From Desulfovibrionales bacterium (GTDB lineage: Bacteria > Desulfobacterota > QYQD01), in assembly GCA_028715605.1 (NCBI GenBank), contig JAQURM010000001.1:508414-572413 (forward strand): DNA of 64,000 bases. The letters are read 5' to 3'. This document shows positions 24,586-32,894 of the stretch, piece after piece. The position numbers and the translations under genes are program-made. The stretch's first letter is position 1, and each line of letters begins with the position of its first letter. The notes under the pieces were generated by a model. That model ran no database searches. It was not told the origin of the DNA and saw only the letters and a program-made list of their open reading frames with translations.

Positions 24586-25518
24586 ATGAAGATAACGAAG
24601 TGGCATAGAAAGCTTTGCCATAAGATAACGTTAATTTTTTTGCCGCATAGCAGTTTGCGGCCATTCCAGTTTCACTTATATCTTCCCTCGTTACTTTCTA
24701 TTGTTTCGATCGTGCTCGTTGTTCTGGGATGGTCATTATATGTGAATTCCAGCTATCTCTGCTACAGGTACCTGAGCTACTGTAATGAACAATTAAAGAC
24801 CAAGGCTGTATATATTAAGGATGAAGTCAAGCGCATTAATTCCCTTGTGCAGAAGGTCGGCAAGCTCGAACGATCTCTGATAAGCGTGCTTGAAATGGGT
24901 GATCGGCATGATATTATCACCAGAACCGAGAAGGGGCGGGGTGGTCTGAATTCAGATGATAACATCGGTCTTTCAAGGGTGCTCCGTAGCGACATCGAAG
25001 AGCTAAAAGAAGAAGATATCTATTTAAGCTTTATAGAGTTAAGGGATAAAGTAAAAGCCCAGATAGATAGGTATGAAAAGATTTCGGATTATATTAAAAA
25101 GCAGAAAGATATATACGAAGCCACACCCAATGGCCATCCTGCTGATGGATGCATAACTTCTCCTTTTGGTTATCGCAATGATCCGATCTCTGGCGAGCAC
25201 GAATTTCATACCGGGATAGATATTGCCAATCAGGCGGGAACACCTGTCCATGCCACTGCTACCGGAGTAGTGGCTTTAGAAGGACATCACGCCAAGTTGG
25301 GTAATTTTATTGTGCTGGAACACGGGTACGCCTTTACAACTGTTTATGGGCATAACAAGAAGAACCTGGTTAAATGCGGAGATTATATTCGACGTGGGCA
25401 GATTATTGCCTATATGGGGCAAACAGGCTCAACTACCGGGCCACATGTCCACTATGAGGTGTGGAAAAAGAAGAGACCGGTTAACCCGGCTACTTTTTTA
25501 GCCAAGAAAGGAGGCTAA
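24586..25518 (+). CDS. M23-family peptidase, bactofilin partner
   Basis: 310 residues. One transmembrane segment (about residues 30-53) anchors a coiled-coil region (~60-185), followed by a LytM/M23 domain. The zinc ligands are His/Asp in FHTGIDIAN and the final His in HVHYEVW, so the active site is complete. The enzyme should cut peptidoglycan peptides in the periplasm. The stop codon lies one base before the bactofilin ATG and the end of this gene (AAGGAGG) provides the bactofilin ribosome site, so the two are tightly coupled. M23 peptidase plus bactofilin pairs control cell shape in other bacteria, and the same is likely here. Confidence 0.93.
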   Translation: MKITKWHRKLCHKITLIFLPHSSLRPFQFHLYLPSLLSIVSIVLVVLGWSLYVNSSYLCYRYLSYCNEQLKTKAVYIKDEVKRINSLVQKVGKLERSLISVLEMGDRHDIITRTEKGRGGLNSDDNIGLSRVLRSDIEELKEEDIYLSFIELRDKVKAQIDRYEKISDYIKKQKDIYEATPNGHPADGCITSPFGYRNDPISGEHEFHTGIDIANQAGTPVHATATGVVALEGHHAKLGNFIVLEHGYAFTTVYGHNKKNLVKCGDYIRRGQIIAYMGQTGSTTGPHVHYEVWKKKRPVNPATFLAKKGG

Positions 25519-25519
25519 T

Positions 25520-25939
25520 ATGTTTTTAAAGGAGTGGACTAAAAGTAAGGATCGGAGCGGTTCTTATTTGGGAGATAATATTGGAGGTACAGGGGAGATT
25601 AATACCAATGGCTTAATCCGTATCGATGGCCACTGGGAGGGAAATATTAATGCAGATTCTATCGTTATTGGAGAGACATCTCTAGTAAAAGGGAATTTAA
25701 AGGCCCAACATATTGTTATTAATGGCACTGTTCAGGGTAAACTCGAAGCCGCGGAACTTATTGAAATCCATGATAAGGGCAATGTGCAGGGGGATATAAA
25801 AACAGCGCGCCTGGTAGTTGTAGAGAAGGGTGTTTTGCAGGGTAAATGCCATATATTGCGGGACATGGATGAAAAGGTATTAGAAATTGCTCCCAGAGAA
25901 GTATCAAAGGGAAAGAAGGTTTCTGAAATATCAGAATGA
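25520..25939 (+). CDS. Bactofilin (polymer-forming cytoskeletal protein)
   Basis: 139 residues. A central bactofilin domain of short beta-helical turns (LIRIDGHWEGNINADSIVIG, then HIVINGTVQGKLEAAE and IEIHDKGNVQGDIKTARL) with polar flexible ends, which is the normal layout. Bactofilins form nucleotide-free filaments at the inner membrane. The short N-terminus (MFLKEWTK) may act as a membrane-targeting stretch. It is one base downstream of the M23 peptidase gene, so the filament probably positions that enzyme. Confidence 0.95.
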   Translation: MFLKEWTKSKDRSGSYLGDNIGGTGEINTNGLIRIDGHWEGNINADSIVIGETSLVKGNLKAQHIVINGTVQGKLEAAELIEIHDKGNVQGDIKTARLVVVEKGVLQGKCHILRDMDEKVLEIAPREVSKGKKVSEISE

Positions 25940-25961
25940 AAGACATTTCTGAGCGAAGAAA

Positions 25962-26414
25962 CTAAATCTGCGGAACGCAGAGGACCGGACATGGCAACAG
26001 ACGCACCACCTTTTCGGCAGTACTGCCAAAAAATATCTCGTCTATCTGTCCTCCCTTGCCATGCTGGCCATATCCTCCCATAACGATCAAGTCAACCTTG
26101 TCTTTCCTGGCTTTAAGGGCGATCTCGTGGAATGGAACGCCTGCGGCCACTTCCGCGGTACAGGACGCCTTGGTGTTATCCCACTTTTTGATAAAATCCT
26201 TGAGCGCTGTTTTGGCACGACGCATCATCTTTTCCTGTATTTCTTTTAAAGGCGCGCCCGTAAATTCAGCAATGCGTTCGATATGCCGGGCGTCAATCAC
26301 ATTAAGTAAAATTACTTTGGCTGGAAAAAGCGCAGCCAGGTCCAGGGCATACCTGAATGCCGAGGCCGAACATTCGGAAAAGTCTATAGCTACCATAATA
26401 TTCGAGACCTTCAT
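25962..26414 (-). CDS. Universal stress protein (UspA family)
   Basis: 150 residues from ATG 26414, chosen because GGAGG precedes it; a longer frame to 26441 lacks a ribosome site. MKVSNIMVAIDFSECSASA opens the fold. The ATP-binding G-x2-G-x9-GS motif is recognisable, slightly altered, as MGGYGQHGKGGQIDEIFFGS, followed by VVRLLPCPVLCV. Single-domain Usp proteins bind ATP and help survival under stress. It is a single gene, convergent with the bactofilin operon. Confidence 0.93.
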   Translation of the reverse strand: MKVSNIMVAIDFSECSASAFRYALDLAALFPAKVILLNVIDARHIERIAEFTGAPLKEIQEKMMRRAKTALKDFIKKWDNTKASCTAEVAAGVPFHEIALKARKDKVDLIVMGGYGQHGKGGQIDEIFFGSTAEKVVRLLPCPVLCVPQI

Positions 26415-26450
26415 ATTTCCTCCATCCGAGAAATATCTCATTTATAAGCA

Positions 26451-26535
26451 ACGTCACTGGTCATTAGTTAACCGTGGAAGGTTGATCACTTTTACCAGTG
26501 ACAAATGACTACTGACTAATGACATCCACTATAGT
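26451..26535. repeat. Short palindromic repeat, copy 1
   Basis: The ends are inverted (GGTCATTAGT / ACTAATGACA) and the centre contains ACTTTTACCAGTGACAAATG. An almost identical second copy lies in direct orientation at 27637-27722, so the pair brackets pgeF. Confidence 0.85.
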
Positions 26536-26595
26536 AGCTACTTATATCTTTCTCCGGGTATTTGTCAACAGTTCTCGCCAATAGGACTTTCTAGA

Positions 26596-26772
26596 AATGG
26601 AAGCCATCATTCCTTCGCTTCACGGCTTGCGCAGTGACCCTTTCGGGACTCGCAGGCGGGGAAGGCTTACCCCTTCCAGCCACTAAAGGGCTGGCTTTCC
26701 CCTTCCTGCTCGTCCTCGATCCGCCTGCGGCGGACTGCTCCAGCAAGTTACGCTCAGGAACAATGGCTTCCA
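26596..26772. repeat. Long imperfect inverted repeat
   Basis: TGGAAGCCAT at 26597-26606 is mirrored by ATGGCTTCCA at 26763-26772, with inner G/C-rich arms (GGGGAAGGCTTACCCC, AAAGGGCTGGCTTTCCCC). It would form a long hairpin. It is probably a mobile intergenic repeat unit. No coding content was seen. Confidence 0.6.
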
Positions 26773-26860
26773 TAAACATGGGGGAAGTCCTATCTTCCCG
26801 ATCAGGCAGGCTTCTTGACAGTCCCGGTGAATAACAGTATAAACGGCATCAGAGAAACGT

Positions 26861-27694
26861 ATGAAAAAGATCAACGTCGGCCCTGTAGAATTTTACCGGT
26901 TTGACCTTCTGAGCAACTTTCCTGAAGTCACACACGCTGTATTCACCCGCCGGGGGGGAGTAAGTCCGGTTCCTTTTGACAGTTTGAACGTCAGTTATCA
27001 CACCGGAGATGACGCAGCCCTGATCCGCAGGAACAGAAAAACAATAACAGCAATAATCGGCGCCACCCATCTGGTCTCGGCGCATCAAGTGCATAAGAAC
27101 GGCGTCAGGATTATAGATCACCCTCCCGAGAGCGAGCATGAACCGCAGGGATTTGATGCCTTGTTCACTCATCTCACGGACGTGGCCCTAATGATAAAGC
27201 AGGCCGACTGCCAGGCCATAATCCTCTACGACCCCGGGCGTAAAGCCATCGGCAACGTGCACTGCGGCTGGCGGGGAAATGTCCTGGATATTATCGGTCA
27301 CACTGTTCAGGCCATGACAGATGCCTTTGGGAGCAGGCCGCAGGACATCCTGGCCTGTATCAGCCCTTCTCTTGGTCCATGTTGCGCCGAATTTAAGAAT
27401 TTTCGAGAGGAGTTTCCTCCCACACTCTGGCGATATGAGGTAGCACCCGGACATTTTGACCTTTGGGCCATAAGCCGCGACCAGTTGCTTTCAGCTGGTA
27501 TTCTGCCGGAGCACGTTGAAATAGCCGGAATATGCACGAAGTGCCGCCGGGATGAGTTCTTTTCGTATCGTGGGGAAAAGATTACCGGCCGCTCGGGTAC
27601 GGTAGTAGCCTTGTCTAGCAATGCCTTTTCTAGGCAGCGTCACGGGTCATTAGTTAACTTGGAAAGATCGGTCGCTTTTACCAGTGACAAATGA
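26861..27694 (+). CDS. pgeF: Peptidoglycan editing factor PgeF (YfiH/laccase-domain family)
   Basis: 277 residues. The zinc or copper site residues of the DUF152 family are His75 in SAHQVHKN, Cys117 in QADCQAII and His134 in NVHCGWRG, all present. The start of the conserved fold is HAVFTRRGGVS. In Escherichia coli PgeF removes wrongly incorporated residues from the peptidoglycan precursor; in other bacteria the family was called polyphenol oxidase. The conserved part ends near VVALS; the last ~22 residues (with ...SLVNLERSVAFTSDK) and the stop codon are encoded by a dispersed repeat (27637-27722), so the native C-terminus was probably replaced. Confidence 0.92.
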   Translation: MKKINVGPVEFYRFDLLSNFPEVTHAVFTRRGGVSPVPFDSLNVSYHTGDDAALIRRNRKTITAIIGATHLVSAHQVHKNGVRIIDHPPESEHEPQGFDALFTHLTDVALMIKQADCQAIILYDPGRKAIGNVHCGWRGNVLDIIGHTVQAMTDAFGSRPQDILACISPSLGPCCAEFKNFREEFPPTLWRYEVAPGHFDLWAISRDQLLSAGILPEHVEIAGICTKCRRDEFFSYRGEKITGRSGTVVALSSNAFSRQRHGSLVNLERSVAFTSDK

Positions 27695-27722
27695 CTATTG
27701 ACTAATGACATTCACTATAGTT
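27637..27722. repeat. Short palindromic repeat, copy 2, supplying the pgeF stop codon
   Basis: Near-identical to 26451-26535, including the CTTTTACCAGTGACAAATGA block and the inverted ends. It overlaps the 3' end of pgeF and reaches to within about 25 bases of the pyrK start. Confidence 0.85.
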
Positions 27723-27747
27723 TATGGTACGCGGGGCCAGGAGCAAG

Positions 27748-28521
27748 ATGGATCAAAGCACAGCCACTGTTTTAGAAAACCGGTTCGCGGCGCCCGGTGT
27801 CTATAGGCTGCGCATAGAGGCGCCAGCCCTGGCCAGGGCTGCCCGGCCCGGTCAATTCCTCATGCTACGTGTTGGACAGACCCTGGACCCGCTCCTTCGC
27901 CGCCCCTTTTCCATACATGCCGTTCATGGTTCCATGACTGTGGATATTCTCTACCGCGTAGTGGGCAAAGGTACGAATATGCTTACTACTCTCAGAAGCG
28001 GCGAAGGCCTGGATATTGTGGGCCCTCTCGGCTGTGGTTTTTCCTGGCGAGAGGAGTCCCCGTCCCTTCTTGTGGCCGGCGGTATGGGTATTGCCCCCCT
28101 GTTTTTTCTTGCCCAAATCATCGCCCAAAATGGCGCAGGAGACAAGACTTCTGCACTCATCGGCGCCCGAAACAAAACAGAGCTCCTTTGTGCGGAAGAG
28201 CTAAGGACTATGGGGCTTCAGGTGGAGGTGGTTACTGAAGACGGCTCTGCAGGAAAAAGAGGGCTGGTCACGGATTTGATTACAAACAGAGTTGCCGCCT
28301 CAAGGCCCGTTATTTATAGCTGCGGCCCCTATCCCATGCTCCATGCCGTCGCATCTCTGGCTATGCAGTACGGCCTTTCCTGTCAAGTCTCCTTAGAGAG
28401 CTTTATGGCCTGCGGACTTGGCGCCTGCTTGGGCTGCGTGGCCGAGATGAGAAGCGGCGATTTAGTCCGGGTCTGTAAGGAAGGCCCGGTCTTTGATGCT
28501 TATGAGGTGGCCTGGAAATGA
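27748..28521 (+). CDS. pyrK: Dihydroorotate dehydrogenase B, electron-transfer subunit
   Basis: 257 residues from ATG 27748 (AGGAGC just before); an upstream ATG at 27724 is less likely. It has an N-terminal FAD-binding barrel ([21 protein letters not shown]), a Rossmann NAD-binding part ([16 protein letters not shown]), and the C-terminal [2Fe-2S] ligands Cys222, Cys227, Cys230 and Cys243. PyrK passes electrons from dihydroorotate oxidation in PyrD to NAD+. Its stop overlaps the pyrD start (ATGA), as usual for this pair. Confidence 0.96.
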   Translation: MDQSTATVLENRFAAPGVYRLRIEAPALARAARPGQFLMLRVGQTLDPLLRRPFSIHAVHGSMTVDILYRVVGKGTNMLTTLRSGEGLDIVGPLGCGFSWREESPSLLVAGGMGIAPLFFLAQIIAQNGAGDKTSALIGARNKTELLCAEELRTMGLQVEVVTEDGSAGKRGLVTDLITNRVAASRPVIYSCGPYPMLHAVASLAMQYGLSCQVSLESFMACGLGACLGCVAEMRSGDLVRVCKEGPVFDAYEVAWK

Positions 28522-29441
28522 AAAAGACGAGACCTGACCTTTCCATCCGGATCGGCCTCCTTAGACTGCAAAACCCGGTGCTTACTGCCTCGGGCACCTT
28601 TGGTTATGGCCAGGAATATGCCGGCCTGCTTGATCTTAACCGTCTGGGCGGGATAATCGTCAAAGGTCTTTCTCTTAACCCTCGTCCGGGGAATATGCCG
28701 CCGCGTACTGTAGAGACCCCCTGCGGCCTGCTGAACGCTATCGGCCTGCAAAATGTAGGGGTAGAAAATTTCATCGCAGACAAGCTTCCATTTTTACGCA
28801 ATCTCTCTGTTCCGGTCATCGTCAACATCCTGGGACAAGACATCAAAGAATATCGAAAACTGGCGGAAAGGCTGAGCAACGTCGAGGGCATAGCGGCCCT
28901 GGAGGTCAATATCTCCTGCCCCAACGTGAAGAAAGGCGGCGTGGTCTTTGGGACAGACTACAAGGCCGCAGCGCGGGTTGCCAGGGCAGTCCGTGCGGCA
29001 ACGCGGCTTCCAATAATTATCAAACTCAGCCCTAATGTGACGGACGTCGTGAGCATAGCCCGCGCCGTGGAAGAGGCCGGGGCAGATTCCATCTCCCTCA
29101 TCAACACCCTCACGGGCATGGCTATTGATGTTGAGGCAAGACGCCCCAAGCTTCATAATGTCACCGGCGGCCTCTCCGGGCCGGCCATTAAACCCATTGC
29201 CCTGCGTATGGTCTGGCAGGTAGCCGGTGCGGTGAATATCCCGGTAATCGGTTGCGGCGGCATTATGACCGCAGCTGATGCCCTGGAGTTCCTCATTGCC
29301 GGGGCCTCGGCCGTCCAGGTCGGAACGGCCAACTTTGTCAACCCCAAGGCTACTATGGAGATTATCTCCGGGATAGAAGAATACCTGGTCAGACATAATC
29401 TTAAAGACATAAAATCTTTGGTGGGCAGCCTGATACTATAG
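28518..29441 (+). CDS. pyrD: Dihydroorotate dehydrogenase B, catalytic subunit (class 1B)
   Basis: 307 residues. An FMN-binding barrel with [13 protein letters not shown], the conserved Lys49 in [19 protein letters not shown] with the catalytic base Cys134 (Cys marks class 1), and the C-terminal phosphate-binding [20 protein letters not shown]. Together with PyrK it makes the NAD-dependent heterotetramer of pyrimidine synthesis. It is followed by an intrinsic terminator at 29472. Confidence 0.97.
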   Translation: MKKTRPDLSIRIGLLRLQNPVLTASGTFGYGQEYAGLLDLNRLGGIIVKGLSLNPRPGNMPPRTVETPCGLLNAIGLQNVGVENFIADKLPFLRNLSVPVIVNILGQDIKEYRKLAERLSNVEGIAALEVNISCPNVKKGGVVFGTDYKAAARVARAVRAATRLPIIIKLSPNVTDVVSIARAVEEAGADSISLINTLTGMAIDVEARRPKLHNVTGGLSGPAIKPIALRMVWQVAGAVNIPVIGCGGIMTAADALEFLIAGASAVQVGTANFVNPKATMEIISGIEEYLVRHNLKDIKSLVGSLIL

Positions 29442-29471
29442 ATTTCTTGATTTTTTATGGGGTCATCGACT

Positions 29472-29506
29472 TTCCCCTGCCAATTTCCTTGACAGGGGAA
29501 TTTTTT
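29472..29506 (+). terminator. Intrinsic terminator after pyrD
   Basis: TTCCCCTG (29472-29479) pairs with CAGGGGAA (29493-29500), followed directly by TTTTTT. The stem's right arm also contains most of the next -35 element. Confidence 0.85.
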
Positions 29507-29516
29507 GTGCTATATT
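29489..29516 (+). promoter_or_regulatory. Sigma-70 promoter of the DUF134/NifX cluster, overlapping the pyrD terminator
   Basis: TTGACA at 29489-29494 and TATATT at 29511-29516 (16-base spacer), or TATTAT at 29513-29518 (18 bases). The -35 lies in the right arm of the terminator hairpin. The next gene starts at 29550. Confidence 0.72.
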
Positions 29517-29534
29517 ATTGGCATATGCTAATAA
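29515..29534 (+). promoter_or_regulatory. Palindromic operator candidate
   Basis: TTATTGGCATATGCTAATAA is a 20-base palindrome with one mismatched pair (G/T), covering the -10 and start region of the promoter. A bound repressor here would block transcription. The obvious candidate is the DUF134 helix-turn-helix protein encoded next. Confidence 0.6.
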
Positions 29535-29549
29535 TTAAAAGAGACAATC

Positions 29550-30026
29550 ATGCCGCGACCTTTTAAATGCAGACGGGTTTGCGGTCTTCCCCGCGCAGCC
29601 TACTTCAAGCCTGCGGGAGTTCCAGTATTTGCCCTGGAACAAGTCAACCTTACGGTGGATGAATTTGAGGCTATCCGGTTGGCTGATTTAGAGGGGTTGT
29701 ATCAGGAAGAGGCCGCTAAGCGGATGGATATTTCGCGGCAGACCTTCGGCAATATCATCGAATCTGCCCACAAGAAGATCGCGGATGCAATCGTTAATGC
29801 CAAGGCGCTACAGATCGAAGGCGGGGCGGTTCAGATGATGCAAAGACGTTTCTTATGTTCGGACTGCACAAACGAATGGGCTATTACTGATGATACCGAT
29901 GTGGCGGTTGAGTGCCCGAAGTGCCGGAGTAAAAATATTCTCAAGGCGCTCTGGGATCATGATTGGACAGACGGCGGAGGGCTGGGCAGAGGACGGGGCA
30001 GGTGCCGCCGGAGAGGCGGGGTATGA
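29550..30026 (+). CDS. DUF134-family DNA-binding protein with zinc-ribbon-like C-terminus
   Basis: 158 residues. MPRPFKCRRVCGLPRAAYFK and the helix-turn-helix (LEGLYQEEAAKRMDISRQTF) place it in DUF134, a family often linked to NifX-like and ferredoxin-ATPase genes in anaerobes. It contains CRRVC, then CSDC and CPKC pairs (about residues 106-131) that suit a zinc ribbon. The C-terminus is Gly/Arg-rich. It is the first gene of a long metal-related cluster and likely its autoregulator through the palindrome at its promoter. Direct evidence for the ligand is lacking. Confidence 0.88.
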   Translation: MPRPFKCRRVCGLPRAAYFKPAGVPVFALEQVNLTVDEFEAIRLADLEGLYQEEAAKRMDISRQTFGNIIESAHKKIADAIVNAKALQIEGGAVQMMQRRFLCSDCTNEWAITDDTDVAVECPKCRSKNILKALWDHDWTDGGGLGRGRGRCRRRGGV

Positions 30027-30081
30027 AGGTATGCAATTTCAACTATAAATAATGATAAATAGGAAGAGGAGGTGAACGGGC

Positions 30082-30444
30082 GTGAAGATAGCGATTAGTG
30101 CAAAAGGTAAGGGGTTAGATGATGAGATTGACCCGCGGTTTGGCAGGGCGGCATATTTTATTATAGTTGACCCCGAAACCATGGAATTTAAGGCTGTGGA
30201 TAACACGCAAAATATCGAAGCCATGCAGGGCGCCGGCATTCAGGCCGCGCGGACTATAGCGGAAGAAGGGGCCGGCGTGCTCATCACGGGCCATTGCGGG
30301 CCGAAGGCCTTTGTGACCTTGCAGGCAGCGAAGATAAACATGGCGGTTAATGTGACAGGAACAGTTCGAGAGGCGGTCGAGAAATTCAAGAGAGGCGAAA
30401 TTTCATATGCAGCCAGTCCCAATGTCGAAGGACACTGGCGCTAA
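30082..30444 (+). CDS. NifX/NifB-C-terminal-like (dinitrogenase Fe-Mo cofactor biosynthesis) family protein
   Basis: 120 residues from GTG 30082 behind AGGAGGTG. The fold's signature is plain: MKIAISAKGKGLDDEIDPRFG (the DPRFGRAAYFIIVD block), GAGIQAARTIAE, and VTGTVREAVEKFKRG. Small NifX-like proteins bind iron-sulfur or Fe-Mo-type clusters or their precursors. Since no nitrogenase genes occur nearby, a general iron-sulfur carrier or storage role is more likely. The N-terminal half is close to that of the protein encoded at 36943-37506. Confidence 0.93.
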   Translation: MKIAISAKGKGLDDEIDPRFGRAAYFIIVDPETMEFKAVDNTQNIEAMQGAGIQAARTIAEEGAGVLITGHCGPKAFVTLQAAKINMAVNVTGTVREAVEKFKRGEISYAASPNVEGHWR

Positions 30445-30456
30445 AGGAGGTAAGAT

Positions 30457-30678
30457 ATGCCTATGGGAGATGGAACCGGACCGGCAGGAAAAGGGCCGGG
30501 CACAGGAAGAGGTTCGGGTCGGGGCGGCGGCCGTGGCCGGGGCGGTGGTTTGGGTCTGGGGTCAGGCGGAGAGTGCGTTTGCCCGAGCTGCGGGCGGACG
30601 GCCCCCCATCAGCGGGGCGTCCCCTGTAACACTATTAAGTGCCCGAGTTGCGGCAGCCAAATGACAAGGAAATCTTAA
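30457..30678 (+). CDS. Small Gly/Arg-rich protein with Cys-pair motif
   Basis: 73 residues starting at ATG 30457 behind AAAGGAGG. The first ~38 residues form a cationic Gly-rich stretch (MPMGDGTGPAGKGPGTG, then repeated GRG), of the DUF5320-like type common beside NifX proteins. The C-terminal part has CVCPSCGRTAP and IKCPSCGSQM, a zinc- or iron-binding rubredoxin/zinc-ribbon pattern with the CxxC pairs about 20 residues apart. Together with the gene before it, it could act as a split form of a NifX domain plus cationic tail. Confidence 0.8.
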   Translation: MPMGDGTGPAGKGPGTGRGSGRGGGRGRGGGLGLGSGGECVCPSCGRTAPHQRGVPCNTIKCPSCGSQMTRKS

Positions 30679-30719
30679 AAGGCTGGTAGGCCGAAAAAAG
30701 AAAGGAGTAAGTACCTAAG

Positions 30720-31571
30720 ATGGTAATTACTATAGCCAGCGGCAAAGGTGGCACAGGGAAGACGACGGTGGGTGTGAATATGGCTGTGTCATTGGATAAA
30801 GCGGTAAGGTTTTTGGACTGCGATGTGGAAGAGCCTAATGCTCATCTATTTTTAAAGGCAGTTATCAACGAACAGACTGTAGTTGATACCTTTGTCCCGG
30901 AGGTAGATTTTACCAAGTGCACCTATTGCGGAAAGTGCGGCGAGATCTGTCAATTCAATGCCATTGCCGTGCTAAAAGACTATGTGCTCACCTTCCCTGA
31001 GCTGTGTCACAGTTGCCGCGGCTGCCTCCAGGTCTGCCCGGAGAAGGCGGTGCAGGAATCAAGCCGGGAACTGGGCATTATTGAACAGGGCCGGGCAGGC
31101 CACGTGGAATTTATCCATGGCCGCCTGCGCATCGGGGAGGCCATGTCTCCGCCCCTGATCAGGGCAGTTAAAGAGAGGATAGATAAGGGGCAAATAAATA
31201 TTATTGATGCCCCGCCCGGTACATCCTGCCCCGTGATTGCCGCCTTAAAGGGCGCTGATTTCGCCCTGTTGGTGACAGAGCCTACGCCTTTCGGCCTGAA
31301 TGATCTTATATTGGCAGTAGAGGCCGTGCGGGCGCTCAAGATGCCTCTTGGGGTGGTGCTGAATCGTGCGGGTAATGGTGATAGTGGTGTGCAATCATAT
31401 CTGGCCAGAGAAAATATCCCCCTTCTCCTGGAAATACCCATGGATCGAAAGATTGCAGAGGCCTATTCACGGGGTCAGATGATAGTGGATGTCATGCCGG
31501 AATGGAAAGAAAAATTCAGGGGATTGTACCAAAAAATAGAGGGCATAGTTAACAGGCAGGGGGACACATGA
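30720..31571 (+). CDS. MinD/Mrp-family P-loop ATPase with inserted 2[4Fe-4S] ferredoxin domain (first of two)
   Basis: 283 residues. A deviant Walker A (ASGKGGTGKTTVG, residues 6-18) is followed by a ferredoxin insertion with ligands Cys67, Cys70, Cys73 and Cys77, and Cys96, Cys99, Cys102 and Cys106. Then comes IIDAPPGTSCPVIAALKGAD (Walker B/switch II) and VLNRAGNGD. Such ATPases are related to Mrp/NBP35 iron-sulfur carriers and are encoded in tandem beside NifX proteins in anaerobes. The precise job is unknown; cluster assembly or electron-coupled cluster handling is inferred. Its stop overlaps the next start by four bases. Confidence 0.92.
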   Translation: MVITIASGKGGTGKTTVGVNMAVSLDKAVRFLDCDVEEPNAHLFLKAVINEQTVVDTFVPEVDFTKCTYCGKCGEICQFNAIAVLKDYVLTFPELCHSCRGCLQVCPEKAVQESSRELGIIEQGRAGHVEFIHGRLRIGEAMSPPLIRAVKERIDKGQINIIDAPPGTSCPVIAALKGADFALLVTEPTPFGLNDLILAVEAVRALKMPLGVVLNRAGNGDSGVQSYLARENIPLLLEIPMDRKIAEAYSRGQMIVDVMPEWKEKFRGLYQKIEGIVNRQGDT

Positions 31572-32434
31572 AGGAACTGACTGTAATCAGCGGCAAGGGC
31601 GGGACCGGGAAGACCAGCCTGGTAGCGGCCTTCGCCGGCCTGGCCGAAAACAAGGTGATGGTGGACGGCGATGTGGATGCCGCGGATCTGCACCTGATCC
31701 TTAAACCGGAGATAAAAACCCATCAGGAGTTCAAGGGCGGACGGAAAGCAGTAATTAATCCTGTTTTATGCACAGCCTGCGGTCAATGCATAGAGTTATG
31801 CCAATTCAAGGCCATAAGCAGAGACTATGTGATAGATGAGTTTAGTTGCGAAGGGTGCGGGGTCTGTGTGCATTTTTGCCCGGTTGAGGCCATAGAGTTT
31901 CCGGAAAACATCTGCGGTGAATGGTTCGTCTCGGAGACCAGGTTCGGCCCCTTCGTTCATGCGAAGCTGGGCATTGCCGAGGAGAATTCCGGCAAGTTGA
32001 TTACCATGATAAGGCGCCAGGCCGAGAAATTGGCCGAAGAGCGTAACCTGGGCCTGATCCTCATAGACGGACCTCCGGGTATCGGCTGTCCGGTCATTGC
32101 CGCCACCACCGGGGCCTCAGCGGTGCTGGTTGTCACCGAACCGACCGTTTCCGGTGTGCACGATCTGGAGCGCGTAGGCGATCTGGTCAGACATTTTAAA
32201 ATTCCAGCCATGGTCTGTATCAACAAGTTCGACATTAATTTGGATGTGGCGGATCGTATTGAGAAGTATTGTGTTCAGGAGGGCTTTGAACTCGTGGGCA
32301 AAATTCCCTACGACCCGATTTTTACAGAGGCGATGATAGCAGAAAAGACGATTATCGAGTACTCCCCAAACGGGCTTTCGGAGATGGTTCGTGGAATGTG
32401 GGGAAGGATAATAAATAGGATGAAAACTATCTAA
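31568..32434 (+). CDS. MinD/Mrp-family P-loop ATPase with inserted 2[4Fe-4S] ferredoxin domain (second of two)
   Basis: 288 residues, a paralogue of the preceding product. It has the Walker A GKGGTGKTSLVAAFAGLA, ferredoxin ligands Cys68, Cys71, Cys74 and Cys78, and Cys94, Cys97, Cys100 and Cys104, then LIDGPPGIGCPVIAATTGA and INKFDINLD. The ATGA overlap with the first copy suggests equal production and a heterodimer, since MinD/Mrp proteins work as dimers. It is directly followed by another NifX-like gene. Confidence 0.92.
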   Translation: MKELTVISGKGGTGKTSLVAAFAGLAENKVMVDGDVDAADLHLILKPEIKTHQEFKGGRKAVINPVLCTACGQCIELCQFKAISRDYVIDEFSCEGCGVCVHFCPVEAIEFPENICGEWFVSETRFGPFVHAKLGIAEENSGKLITMIRRQAEKLAEERNLGLILIDGPPGIGCPVIAATTGASAVLVVTEPTVSGVHDLERVGDLVRHFKIPAMVCINKFDINLDVADRIEKYCVQEGFELVGKIPYDPIFTEAMIAEKTIIEYSPNGLSEMVRGMWGRIINRMKTI

Positions 32435-32462
32435 AAATTTTTAGGTCTTGGAGGTATGAAGT

Positions 32463-32795
32463 ATGAAAATAGCATTGCCGGTTGTTGACAATAAGCTTTG
32501 CAACCATTTCGGTCACTGTGAAAAATTTGCCATTCTGGATATCCAGGATAACAAGATTGCAAACAAGGCATTGGTCATCCCGCCGCCCCATGAGCCGGGC
32601 GTGTTGCCCAGATGGCTGGGGGAAATGGGCGTTAACGTCATTATCGCCGGCGGCATGGGGCAGAGAGCCTTAACGCTGTTTACCGAAAGGGGGATTAAGG
32701 TCATCACCGGCGCGCCCGCTTCATCCCCGGAAGAGCTGGTACAGCAGTACTTAAGCAATAGCCTTGTGTCCGGCCTGAATGTGTGTGATCATTAA
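32463..32795 (+). CDS. NifX-like (dinitrogenase Fe-Mo cofactor biosynthesis) family protein
   Basis: 110 residues. MKIALPVVDNKLCNHFGHCE opens the NifX/NafY fold; Cys13, His15 and Cys19 in LCNHFGHCE form a possible metal site that the copies at 30082 and 36943 lack (they have DPRFGR). The rest (VIIAGGMGQRALTLFTERGI, SPEELVQQYL) is typical. It sits 28 bases after the second ATPase and is likely its partner in handling clusters or metal. Confidence 0.92.
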   Translation: MKIALPVVDNKLCNHFGHCEKFAILDIQDNKIANKALVIPPPHEPGVLPRWLGEMGVNVIIAGGMGQRALTLFTERGIKVITGAPASSPEELVQQYLSNSLVSGLNVCDH

Positions 32796-32799
32796 ATAC

Positions 32800-32875
32800 A
32801 TCTCCCTTGTCCCCTCTTTCTCAAAGAGGGGACTAACAATATCCCCCCCTTGAAAGGGGGAATAGGGGGAATTTA
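32800..32875. repeat. C/G-rich dispersed repeat before the CDF-NifX gene
   Basis: Contains CCCCTCTTTCTCAAAGAGGGG and CCCCCCTTGAAAGGGGG hairpins, ending GGGGGAATTT. Same family as 7598-7708 and 14456-14566. Confidence 0.8.
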
Positions 32876-32894
32876 AAAAGATTTTCTAGGTAGC

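Larger units (their letters stand above)
26415..26860. other. Noncoding region upstream of pgeF
   Basis: Holds two repeat structures, described separately (26451-26535 and 26596-26772). No gene is visible. The open frames here are caused by the repeats. A promoter for pgeF should lie close to 26820, but none is obvious. Confidence 0.55.
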
